A stretch of 64,000 nucleotides of DNA. Origin: Paraconiothyrium sp. Pb-2020. Its lineage: Eukaryota; Ascomycota; Dothideomycetes; Pleosporales; Didymosphaeriaceae. Location: the NCBI GenBank assembly GCA_022419385.1, contig JAJUBI010000001.1, positions 3,472,001 to 3,536,000 of the forward strand, given 5' to 3'. Below the pieces are notes generated by a model. The model did not search any database. It was not told where the DNA came from and saw only the letters and a list, made by a program, of their open reading frames with translations. The position numbers and the translations under genes are program-made. This document shows positions 44,438 to 54,273 of the stretch, piece by piece. Within the stretch, counting starts at the first letter, position 1. The number at the start of each line of letters is the position of its first letter.

Positions 44438-45929
44438 TTAAATCTTTGATAGCTTCGTAGCCGAAGCTTCATAATTGCTGATCCAGCTATAGTTGTCATG
44501 CAAATACTTTTGTGCTCTTAAGTCACCCGAACGGGCATGGCCCTCAAAGTTCTCTGCCCTGGCTGCCCTGCCACAAAGACGACCCAGTTCTCCGCTAGCT
44601 TCGGGGTTTCTTATTTCCTGATAAGTCACCGTTCGCAGAAACTTGCCGACCCAAAGTCCGCCAGTATACTTCGCCGCTTTTCTTGTGGGAAGAACATGAT
44701 TTGTACCGATGACCTTGGGACCAGCTGTTAAAATGTGGAATTAATCACGCGGCAGTGGACGTACCTTGTCACCGTAGGACACACACGTCTTCTCGCCTAA
44801 GAACAAGGCTCCATACGCCGTCATTTTCTCCAACGCCTCTCTTGGATGTTTAGTGAAGATTTGAACATGCTCACTCGCATATTCATCGCCCAGTTTCCAT
44901 GCCTCATCTAGCGAGTTCACTACAACCACTTCTCCAAACGCTTTCCAAGATGCTCCCGCCAGTTGCGCAGTCGGCAAATCCTTCAGTAGTTCATCAATAA
45001 TTTCCATTGACTTCATCCCTACTTCCTCAGAAGTCGTTATAATGACTGCAGGTGAGTCCGGGCCATGTTCAGCTTGAGACAAGATGTCAGTTGCAACGGT
45101 GAAAGGATCAGCCGTTTCATCGGCGATGATAAGAATTTCTGTTGGCCCAGCAAAGAGGTCGATGCCGATATCTCCGAACAACTGTCTCTTGCCTTCTGCC
45201 ACAAAAGCATTCCCAGGGCCAGCGAGAAAGTCAACCTTGCGGATCGTCTCGGTTCCAATGGCAAGGGCTGCAACGGCTTGCACACCACCAAGAATGTATA
45301 TTTCATCAACGCCAGCAAGATGCATCGCTGCGACGGTGGTATTCGGTATTTGGCCAGCGATCGGTGGTGTGGCTCCTATGACATGTGGAACGCCGGCGAC
45401 TTTGGCGGTGAGGATAGTCATGTGTGCAGAAGCCAATAGAGGATACCGACCACCAGGAATATACCTATGGCCAGTCAACATCCGTTCAATAACCTGTTAC
45501 TATAACACTTACGCCCCAACAACGGAAATGGGATTATTCTTTTGGCCCAGGAAAACACCCTAAAGTCTGTTAGACACAGAGAATTCGAATAGCAGCACGT
45601 TTCCCACCTACCGGTTGGGTCTCTATTTCAAAATCGCGAATAGAGTCTCTTTGAGCCTGCGCAAATCTTCTAACGTTCGCCTGCACCAGCTTGATATCTT
45701 CTATGGTCTGTTTCGGGACTGCAGCTATTGCAGCATCAATCTGTTCCTTTGACAGTTTGAACGACTCCGGCGACCATCTGTCGAACTTCTCCGAGTATTT
45801 TCGAACGGCACTGTCACCATTCTGCCGAATATCGTCAATGACCCCCTTGACGATAAAAGTTACATCAAGCTCGGGAGCGCTTGATGATTTTGCTGCTTTT
45901 GTGCCAGTCTTCAGATATCGTGGAGCCAT
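44438..45929 (-). CDS. Histidinol dehydrogenase-family enzyme (HisD/sulfopropanediol dehydrogenase-like)
   Basis: Exons 45929-45612, 45559-45513, 45464-44765 and 44713-44438 join to 446 aa. Motifs of the superfamily are complete: YIPGGRYPLLASAHMTI, GPGNAFVAEGKRQLFG, DLFAGPTEILIIAD, the Zn ligands in SQAEHGPDSP, the catalytic Glu-His pair in YASEHVQIF, YGDK and NHVLPT, and a C-terminal His in FEGHARSGDLR. It is a stand-alone protein, whereas fungal histidine biosynthesis normally uses a HisD domain inside trifunctional HIS4. It therefore more likely oxidises a different alcohol to an acid with NAD+; HpsN-type (sulfopropanediol) enzymes are the nearest characterised relatives I recall. Substrate unknown. 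Confidence 0.88.
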
Positions 45930-46440
45930 GGCAATGAATATGGTGCGTCACACGATAGTTGTACCTGAAATTGAAGATACTACAAGCGAATGGATCGGAG
46001 TGCGTGGAAATTGAAAAGCTCAATATATTACCCCTAGCTCTCCTATGAAGTTCTCACGGTACTATTCAGAACCTGACTTGCGGGATTGCCGCTATGTCGG
46101 CCCCACCCCCAAAGTGCATTTCCGATCTGCCACATTCGGGATTTCAGACCGCCGTGATTGCCGTGAAACTAACTGAACTTAACAAACTGAGTGAACCCAT
46201 CACGTTGAGTCGAATAGCGCCATCAGTGGAGCAAGGTGATCGTCGACTAACAAGAACATCGAACCTGCAAAAACTTCAAGATTGACGGCTATGGTTTCAC
46301 TGGAAGGTTAGAACTCAATATGTGTTAATCATAAGTTCAAAATAATGGATTCTTCATTATCGGTTTAAATGCTTCAAGGATAAGGAAAGGCGATCTTGCG
46401 CTCCTCTCAATCCTCGCAGAGATGAACGTTAAATTATCTC
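45930..46440. promoter_or_regulatory. Upstream region of the HisD-like gene
   Basis: It contains GTCGGCCCCACC at 46096-46107, a 12-mer repeated exactly at 54034-54045 in another promoter of the same cluster. No gene is supported. Confidence 0.4.
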
Positions 46441-47013
46441 TTATTTCCCAGACGGTCGTACATCGTCCATTCCGCCACCATAATCTTCTTCGAGAGACTT
46501 GCCATTGACCTGTAAAGACTGCGCTTCCTGAAGGACATACAACATGCGAGCCCATTTAGTGTCGCTGGGGTTCCTCCAAGCGTGATTGGTGCCCCTTTGG
46601 ATTGAAATATCGCCCCGTTTTAGTAACCTCGTCTCACCCGAGTCTAACACCAACTCCACTTCCCCCTCAAGGACGACACCGTAATCCAAGCTAATCGTAC
46701 GGTGCATTGGCGATATGGATCCCGGATTCATGTCTACCACGCGCAAGACAGTCCCTCCAGGAATTGTGATACCTGGTAGATTGTCAAGATTCTTCTTGTA
46801 GATTTCGAGGTCCGTGTCAGCGGTGAGGTTGACCGGATACTGTTCCGTTGCGTACGCTAGACTGAAGCGGGCGCCATTCGCTAGTTGCTGCCATTGTAGG
46901 ACGTCTGACAAGTCGTTTGAAAAGTTCGTGTTGCCTTCCGAGTCGTGATTGGTGATGTAACGAGAGATTGATCGGAGTCCATTGTCGGGGAGCGCCACGG
47001 TTTGACGAGACAT
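46441..47013 (-). CDS. Cupin-domain protein
   Basis: An intronless 190-aa protein. A single cupin_2 core lies near residues 95-165: GGTVLRVVDMNPGSISPMHR, TISLDYGVVLEGEVELVLD, LLKRGDISIQRGTNHAWRNP. This supplies a reduced metal-binding set: one His in PMHR and one in NHAWRN, with YGVVLEGE between them. The fold is shared by isomerases, dioxygenases and sugar-binding proteins, so the activity is open. Divergent from the SDR at 47299 and likely co-regulated with it. Confidence 0.85.
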   Translation of the reverse strand: MSRQTVALPDNGLRSISRYITNHDSEGNTNFSNDLSDVLQWQQLANGARFSLAYATEQYPVNLTADTDLEIYKKNLDNLPGITIPGGTVLRVVDMNPGSISPMHRTISLDYGVVLEGEVELVLDSGETRLLKRGDISIQRGTNHAWRNPSDTKWARMLYVLQEAQSLQVNGKSLEEDYGGGMDDVRPSGK

Positions 47014-47298
47014 GCTGATTTTTTTTTACTTAAGTTGCGCTTTCGAAACTGACGAAGGGAAGAAAAGTATCTTGCGAATTTATTTGAGTGGCTGGGCGGC
47101 TCTAACTTGAACGTATGTTTGTGGGTTCATCCTGGATACGGTCTTCCGTGAGGATCGGGTCGGTCTGATGTGGTCCCGATCTCCCTTCTAGGGTATGATC
47201 GGACAGCAATTCGGTTCGTTACTCGCCCAGGATATCCAACCTTGACTTCTTATCGAGGGAAACCGCGAAAACTGTGCATCCAACACACAACATCTACA
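47014..47298. promoter_or_regulatory. Divergent promoter of cupin and SDR genes
   Basis: A perfect 7-bp inverted repeat GATCGGG (47153-47159) / CCCGATC (47175-47181), with a 15-bp spacer holding a further CGG, lies midway between the two starts. It has the form of a Zn2Cys6 dimer site; the cluster encodes such a factor at 48790-51792. Confidence 0.4.
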
Positions 47299-48245
47299 AT
47301 GACGGCGGGCGTAACAAAGGTTGCACTCGTCACGGCTGGGTCTAACGGCCTTGGTGCAGCAATCGCAAGATGTCTCGCATTAGAAGCGCGCATGTCTGTT
47401 GTTATCAATTTCCATTCGGACTCATCCCGCGCGAATGCCCTTGTTCAACAACTGGAAGAGCAGGTACAGGCTTCGAAGGAAGTGGATGGATGCAGAATAC
47501 CACGATTCGCTACGATAAATGCGGATATGGGAAGTAGGAATGACATTGGACGATTGGTGGCCGAGACTATTCAACAAATGGGGCGTTTAGACGTGGTCAT
47601 TTCGAATGCAGGATGGACTAGAATGACCGATTTTCAAAATCTCGAAGACGCCGACGATGAGTCGGATTGGGATCGCTGCTTCAACATGAATGTCAAAAGT
47701 CACTTTTTTCTCTTCCAGGCATGCAGAGAACACCTTGAGAAAAGTGAGGGTGCATTCATCGCCACAGCAAGCATAGCTGGAGTTATACCAAGTGGGAGTT
47801 CGCTGGTAAGTTGGAAGAGAACAATATACAAATTTTAACTTATCAGAATCAAACTGAGATTGCAAACTTAGCCATATTCTGTAACGAAAGCTGCTCTCAT
47901 ACATCTCTCACGGAGCCTTGCGCTTATCGCAGCACCAAAGATTAGGGTGAATTCAGTCGCCCCAGGTGTGGTCCTCACGGTATGTTTCGCCTTCCTTGCT
48001 GTTGAGGTGGCAGCTAATGATGGCAGGACTGGGGTCGTCAATTCCCAGAAGAAAAATTGAAGGTGGTGCAAGAGAGCAATGCATTGAAACGCTTTGCTAC
48101 ACCAGAGGTACCTTTTCAAACCCCTCGGCATGGATGATTACCACTCACGACCTCATAGGACGTTGCTCAGCTAGTCAAATACTTGGCTATGTCTAAATCA
48201 GTCACTGGCACAAACGCTGTTATTGATGCCGGATTCTCACTATAA
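47299..48245 (+). CDS. Short-chain dehydrogenase/reductase
   Basis: Exons 47299-47805, 47872-47979, 48027-48107 and 48159-48245 join to 260 aa. Classical SDR signs: the glycine motif TAGSNGLGAAIARCLA, an NAG-type motif in ISNAGWTRM, the catalytic Ser in TASIAGV, and PYSVTKAALIHLSRSL (YxxxK) brought together by splicing, then VNSVAPGVV and the terminal TGTNAVIDAGFSL. It would oxidise or reduce an alcohol/carbonyl with NAD(P)(H). It sits divergent to the cupin. Confidence 0.9.
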
Positions 48246-48789
48246 GATGGTCTCTTTCCGCGTCTATCACGGGCATATACTAAGCAATTCTAATGCAAAT
48301 TCATGTCCTGAAGCGATTACCAAGAGTTTAGGAAGACTCATATTATGTAGTGGTAGCATTCCATGCTCAGTTTAAGTGCTGTGACAGCCAGCCCTATTAG
48401 CAAGGTCTTTCGCAATGGTGATCAACGGAAAATTATCTCCCAAAAAGACGCGCAGTCACTCACCGAGTTGGTCTGCACTCCGGTAAACTATCACTTTAAA
48501 CGAGGCATTTAAATTGGAATGGCCATGTTCGGCATCCCGGCTCTGTTCAGTGTCGGTCTAATAGCTTATTACGGTATGCATCTTGGGTTTAGATTAATGG
48601 GGTTAAATTAAAGCCGTAATGCACACGCTCTGTTTCGGTCCTCTGAGGAGCATCAAGACAAACTTCTATTCTCCACAACTCTAAGCCTAGATCTGTCTTC
48701 GTATGATAGATAGAATGGAATTGGCAATAGGATTTCGACACATATTATCTTGCATATTGCATCAATATAAATCGCATTGCGAATCCATT
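48246..48789. other. Spacer between converging SDR and regulator genes
   Basis: AT-richer 3' sequence. No gene or repeat is recognised. Confidence 0.35.
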
Positions 48790-51700
48790 CTATCCAATTT
48801 TCGTGTCCCGTAATCGCTCCATGACACCGATTAGATTCTCTACAAGAGGGGAGTTTGGCCTGAAGGGCTCGCCATCGCCTCGCTTCATCGTTTCGATCAT
48901 GGTCGTCATGACGGCTGGGGCATCGTCTAGCTGAATTGGTGCCATATCTGGTTGTGATCTATGCAGAGTAGGAATGCCGTGATTGAATGAGATGTAACGG
49001 TATGTTCCTGCCGTTTCTTCATCATCAAGCCATACGGCCTGCTGTGGAGGCATGAGGAGGTTCGAACTCCCAGCCGCCATTTGTGAATTGGAGTCCTGGA
49101 CGATCATACGCGAGGCAAGTGTGTAAGCCCAGAAAGCCAAGCTAGCGTGAAAGAGAATGATCGCGTAGAAATCCCGCAAATGCATGGGAGGGAGTCCTCT
49201 TGCAGCGCGTACAAGTTGCCCAGCATGCCACACAGCCAATCTTGATGTCTTGCTACTCGCCCACTCCTTAACTGATTGGTGTACGCGATGTGCCTCTTCC
49301 TGGCCCTCAAACCCACAAAATAGCTGGACCTCTTCCAGTGACATGTGTAGATGCATCAGGTTTACCTCAAGGAGAAGCGTGCTCTCAGTTGCGTGGCTCA
49401 AACGGTAGTAGTCAAATATCTTGACTAGTTCCTGATAGCGAGTCATCAACATCAAGTTGCTGTCCCACAAAGTCGTCCTGCCATAGCACAGTAGAGCCAG
49501 CTTCCGGTATTCCCACACCATACCCCACAGAGCATACAAGAAGGTTGCGCACGAGAGCTCAAGATCCATTACTGCCCTGTTGGACTGCAGGAACTCTGGG
49601 TTAGCGACGCATTCGGCCAGGGAAGGTATCCTTGTCGAGTTGCTTTCATATTTAGCCCGGTACAGTATCTTCCACTCTTGCGCGGAAGTAGCTGACCAAA
49701 GGTCTTGCGATTCAGGCAGAGGGAGTCCAACCTCCGAATAGGATATCAAGGGGCTAACAAGAAGTGACATGGAGGCCTGAGCCTCATGACTTAAAAGGCG
49801 GTAAGCTAACCTTTTGAACGACTCCTGCTCTACCCAGGCTCGCCACTTCTTGTCTAGCACGAGGCCTTTGTCATCAGCGGCGACACTTTGAATAGGATAG
49901 CTTGATCGCTTGAAGCGGCCGCCACGCCGAAGCATCGTCAGGAGGGGCTGCTGAAAGCTTTCGGCTATTTCCATCTTACGGTTGTTACCACTCCAGAGCC
50001 CAATCCCTAGGTGTAGCATATACGCTTGCAAAATTTCAAGGTCGCGGATTAGCGTATTATCCGATTCGAACACGGTAGGTAGGTGGTTGCGAACGACCTC
50101 TCCAATCGCGAATCCCAGCTTTCGTAAGGATCGGTCGGGGGTAAGCACCGCTCCAGCAGCCGCTATAGCAAGAAGTAGTTCTGGTCGAGCTCTCTTCGGT
50201 CGGAAGCTGCTGGTGTGGATCCATGCGCCGCCTGTAGGGATAGGACCCGCGAGGAAGAATTGTATGAGCTTGTCTAGTAGCTCTACCGATGGAAAAGCGG
50301 ATACGGCTGGCAGGATTGGTGATTTGACTTGACTAATAACAATTGCAAAGATTTTGTCGCGCGTTGCAGAGTCTAGTTTCTCGCTTGTTGCTCGTCTGCT
50401 GACATCCGCGAAGCTCTCCGGGCTCCCGACGATCTGTTCCTGCGAGGGCACGGAGAGATTGGCCTGATCAGTATAGGCATGGATCCCAGGAACTGGAACA
50501 AAGCGCCAAATGGACTGCGGAAGGTTTTTGCTTAAGGAATTTAGACCACCGTCGTCGCCATGTTTTCCAGAATTTTGATCAGTGGTATTAGTACCTTGAG
50601 CTGGAATTTGGCCTACCATGTCTTCAAATTCGAATGGAACTTGGGTATTGTACGTGTCTAGAAAGCTAAGATCAATAGCGCTGAGATCGAGGTCTGTCTC
50701 AAAGCCAAAGCCGAGGAGTCCACTAGGGGTAAGTGTGCCGCTTGGGAGCTCTGCAGCAAATAACCCACTCGGGAGTAGGTCCACGACTCCAGACAAATCA
50801 TCTGTCCCATGCCGCGGTTGCGGCGTATTCCCGTTGATGTGATCGATCCTGTCTCGCTGAGCAGAAGGGCGCTGAGTTGGACTCATTTCGGACAAAACTG
50901 AACCAAAAGCATCGTTCTCATTATACGCTGTCAGATCCGGAGGAAGAGGTCCTTCGTTAGATGGCATCCGCGGCTCAGGCTGGCCTTGCACGCCTGTATC
51001 AGGCTCCGCTTGCAGCGGTGGCTCTTCGAATTGAGGGGCCAATTCGTTGTCGGCGTCGATAAATAGCTTAGGAGCAACCACACAAGCCACATTCTTCCGA
51101 ATACATCGTCTGCAAGGTTTTTCGTCTTCGCATTTCAAGTGATGCTCTGCACATGCCTCACAAGCCTTGGAGACACGGAGTGATGTGGAAGAATTGGGAT
51201 CAGTCCGGCGTCGCTTCGTCGGTGCGTCATTTGCGGCCGTAGTGTGGAGCAAGGCATGTCTTCTCAGCAAGTCGCTTTCATTTCGATAAGCAGGAACACA
51301 CAGTGAATGGGGGAATTCCCTACACTCTGCTAAACTGCTTGTTGCATGTATCACAGTGATATGGCTTCTCCTGCGTGTCTGTGATGCTCGCTTAGCACGC
51401 GTATCGTACGGGTCCTGTGGAATGAACAGGGTTCACATACGAGACCGAACGTGACGCGCAAGATGGTCCAGTCGGGAGTATGACTGCGAGCATGTTCCAC
51501 ACTGGAACAGTCCGTCGCGGGCACGGCCCCTCTGGGCGGGCGCTGTAGCCATCGGGAGAGAGGACATACTAGCCAACCTCCGATGGATGATGTGGGCGTA
51601 GCTCACGCGAGGGTGGAGCGATGTAAAGGGAGGAGGAGCGATGGATGGTTGGCTTTTTGGTACATTCGGGAATGTGGGCCATTCGAAGTGGGGATTGCCG

Positions 51701-51792
51701 ATCCGCGGGGCCATGTCCTCGGGTAGAATGGTCGTCGCTTTCAAAGTCGCCGGAACTTCGACACTACTCGCAGTAATGGCCGATCGAGACAC
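48790..51792 (-). CDS. Composite C2H2 plus Zn2Cys6 transcription factor
   Basis: Exons 51792-51441, 51378-51324 and 51274-48790 sum to 2892 nt, 963 aa. Splicing rebuilds two C2H2 fingers: CGTCSQSYSRLDHLARHVRSH and CDTCNKQFSRVDLLRRHALLH. A zinc cluster follows (CEACAEHHLKC, CRRCIRKNVAC). After a long acidic linker comes a fungal_trans-type region (RPELLLAIAAAGAVL, LQAYMLHLGIGLWSGNNRKM, WRAWVEQESFKRLAYRL). Such mixed proteins are a known Pezizomycotina class, often near metabolic clusters. It is the obvious candidate regulator of the surrounding genes. Introns fall within the finger-coding part, so misannotation of the N-terminus is easy. Confidence 0.85.
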
Positions 51793-52166
51793 TACCCTGG
51801 TAAACGGCTACATTGTTCATGCACAAGCGAACATTAGCACACTGACCGATACATTGACAAGATCCACTACGAATTATGCCCCCACCTGCTGCTTGACAAT
51901 GAGTAAAACTATTGAGGACTTGATGAAACCACTGGTAACCGATACCTCGATCTAGCATCAACACCAGTACACTGCTTTTCTCCTGTTTCAACCATGATGT
52001 CGGACGAGGACTCCAGATTGACCGACTATTTGACAGGGAGTGGCGATGAAGCTCTCGCTCATGGCATTAGAGGGGTTATTAAGATGGTGAGGAAGCACTA
52101 CTCAACGGAAAAGGACACCAGACGCTCAACTAGTAAAGGGTGCCCGCTGGGACTGCATTGGTCATA
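51793..52166. other. Spacer upstream of the regulator and the dioxygenase relic
   Basis: A + strand frame from 51994 (starting MMSDEDSRLTDYL) stays open for about 57 codons but has no recognisable family and does not join convincingly to the relic downstream. Confidence 0.3.
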
Positions 52167-52835
52167 ATGAGTGAAAATTTCGTGAACCCTAAACCAGGCA
52201 GATCCCCCGTTGCCTACGTTCATCCGCCTAAGTATATCGATTATCAGCTCGTCCCGGACCTGGAAAGTGGCAAGAAATGAATCAATCTTCTGGCCGCGAA
52301 TGGCTTCGAAGTGAACGGCAACGAGAGGTTTGATTAGATTCATGACACTGACCTCATTCTGATCCACATGTTTCCGACAACTTGTCCACCGACCACTATC
52401 ATCTCTCTCAATACACGATTCGATCCTCATTTCCATAGTCGCGTTAGCGTAGCACCCAGACCATTAGGGAACAGTGTGAAACATGGTTGTTTCCTGATTC
52501 GCTCCGGCGGTGCAGTTCACAACCTTTACCGAAACGTTTGGCAGCCTATGTTGAAGTAATCCGACAACTTTGCCCAAGAAAAGCCTCCAGCTAACTGGGC
52601 CGTGGAATCTCTGGAATCTCGTTAGGCAGATGAAGATGTTATCTCGGGATATAGCGGACCCGACCTTCGTCGAGCTATCACTAAGCTAATGAAGAATCCC
52701 CGATCCCCAGACGCCCATGCAACAGATGAGCACTTCATGGCTGCCGCGGTTGTTGCAGGAGTTGCTGGTAGCAAAAATGACATTGGAGTATGCGGAAAAC
52801 TTGGGGCGGAAACATGGGACCTTACGAACATGTGA
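52167..52835 (+). pseudogene. Relic of a LigB/DODA-type extradiol dioxygenase
   Basis: One frame of 223 codons reads like the second half of the 4,5-DOPA/LigB extradiol dioxygenase family: YVHPPKYIDYQLVPDLE, ILIHMFPTTCPPTTIISLN, FDPHFH, IRSGGAVHNLYRNVW, SGPDLRRAITKLMKNP, DAHATDEHFMAAAVVAGVAG. It is broken by four internal stops: TGA 52278, TAG 52335, TAA 52557 and TAG 52623, before the final TGA at 52833. No frameshift is needed. The N-terminal part with the usual HGG and HW metal histidines is missing. A GT-AG intron cannot remove all the stops while keeping the conserved blocks. The family opens catechol-type rings with Fe(II); this copy should be inactive. Confidence 0.6.
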
Positions 52836-52883
52836 AGGCATGATTTATGTGGTTAACTATATACCTTCTCTGGCATCAATTTT

Positions 52884-53666
52884 TCAATCGATGTACAATC
52901 CTCCGTTCGCCATCAAATGGAGTCCATTTATCCAGCTCGCTCGTGGCTCGCACAAAAATCGAACAGCATATGCAATCTCCTCCGGTTTCCCAGCTCGGCC
53001 TCCTACAGGCGTTTTCTCAATTACCGGACGTATCTTTTCCATGAACTCTTCTCCAGCTTGACTAAACCCTTCCGTCATCGTTGGGCCTGGACTGACCGCA
53101 TTGACTGTGACACCATATTTTGGTGGCAGCTCCTTCGCCCACACTTTTGTAAAGCTGTCTACCATCCCTTTACTTCCAGCGTAAATCGTTTGCAGGGCAG
53201 GCGCTTCTCTGGCCGATATAGACACTATATTTACTATGCGGCCTCCACGCTTTGGTAAGTGAGGCAACGTCGCCTGCGTGAGCAAGAACGTTCCCCGCCC
53301 ATTGAGGTTGACTAGCAAGTCCCAGTCGTCTAGTGTCTGTTCCTCAAAGGGCTTGTTCACCGCCAAAGCAGCATTGTTGACTAGAATATCTATCCTTCCG
53401 AACTCCTTGGCAGCAGCGTCGGCCAACCTTTTTGGTCCCTCAGTGGTAGACAAGTCTGCTTCGATCGCAACGCATTTCGTCGGTAGGCTCGCCGCTAGTG
53501 CTTCTGCCCGTTCTTGTAGACTGGGCGCTGGGTAATTGAGGACCACATTGGCACCTCGCGCCGCAAGCTCTCTTCCAATTTCGGCACCGATGCCTGAGCT
53601 AGACCCGCTAATGATGGCAATCTTGTTTTGCAGCGTTTGCTCGGGCATTGTGGACAACACCGACAT
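52884..53666 (-). CDS. Short-chain dehydrogenase/reductase, 3-oxoacyl-ACP reductase-like
   Basis: An intronless 260-aa SDR. Motifs: IISGSSSGIGAEIGRELAAR (NADP-binding glycine motif), VLNY after the second strand, ILVNNAAL, the catalytic Ser in IVSISAREA, IYAGSKGMVDSFTKVWA (YxxxK), VNAVSPGPTMTEGF and the terminal ASWINGLHLMANGG. It probably reduces a keto group or oxidises an alcohol in the cluster pathway. It is divergent from the flavin oxidase at 54274. The Met at 53648 is an alternative start. Confidence 0.92.
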   Translation of the reverse strand: MSVLSTMPEQTLQNKIAIISGSSSGIGAEIGRELAARGANVVLNYPAPSLQERAEALAASLPTKCVAIEADLSTTEGPKRLADAAAKEFGRIDILVNNAALAVNKPFEEQTLDDWDLLVNLNGRGTFLLTQATLPHLPKRGGRIVNIVSISAREAPALQTIYAGSKGMVDSFTKVWAKELPPKYGVTVNAVSPGPTMTEGFSQAGEEFMEKIRPVIEKTPVGGRAGKPEEIAYAVRFLCEPRASWINGLHLMANGGLYID

Positions 53667-54273
53667 ACTGACGGGTTATATGAGTATACGACATGGGACT
53701 GAGGAGTTGAAACACCAACTTAAATGCGTAGCGGGCTGTGGAGTTAACGACAGTCTCTTTAAATTGCTTTCTTGGATCGTACGTGTAATCTGGTCGAAGT
53801 TATCGAATGGATAATCGATGATTGAAGTCAGACAAATGATATGATCTACTCTTAGGTTGCGTGGAGTGCGACAAAGATTTCCACAACACCTGTTCCGATA
53901 CCCGATACCATCGTACAGATTTTATTGCGGAGATCCGCCACATAACAGCAAGTGCTACTAATGCATTTCGGCCAGGTTCGGAAGAATTGCGGGTATCTAG
54001 TGAACAGAAGTGTAAGCAAGCGTCTCAAGGCGAGTCGGCCCCACCAAGACGCGTCGACAAGTGTGCTAGATGAATCGGCCCTATTGATTCCCCAAATGCC
54101 CCACTACCTGACCCGCGCGGAGAGATCTCGATCAACTTATGTTATTTCCGACGATGGAAACATAATTATGGGATCAAGTCCAAAGTTTTTACATCGATAT
54201 ACATGTAGTATACTTGCCTTTATAGTACAATATCATAAGATTCGACCTTAGGTTCCGCCACTCTGTTACAGCC
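53667..54273. promoter_or_regulatory. Divergent promoter of SDR and BBE-like oxidase
   Basis: About 600 bp carrying GTCGGCCCCACC at 54034-54045, identical to a 12-mer upstream of the HisD-like gene (46096-46107). Confidence 0.4.

Noticed and set aside
52098..52436. 112-aa minus-strand frame over the dioxygenase relic
   Set aside because: Its residues match no family, and the + strand frame at the same place carries clear LigB-like blocks.
52537..52625. Intron removing two of the stops in the dioxygenase relic
   Set aside because: A donor GTAATC at 52556 and acceptor TAG at 52625 exist with a CTAAC branch, but the phases do not join the conserved blocks, and the other two stops remain.
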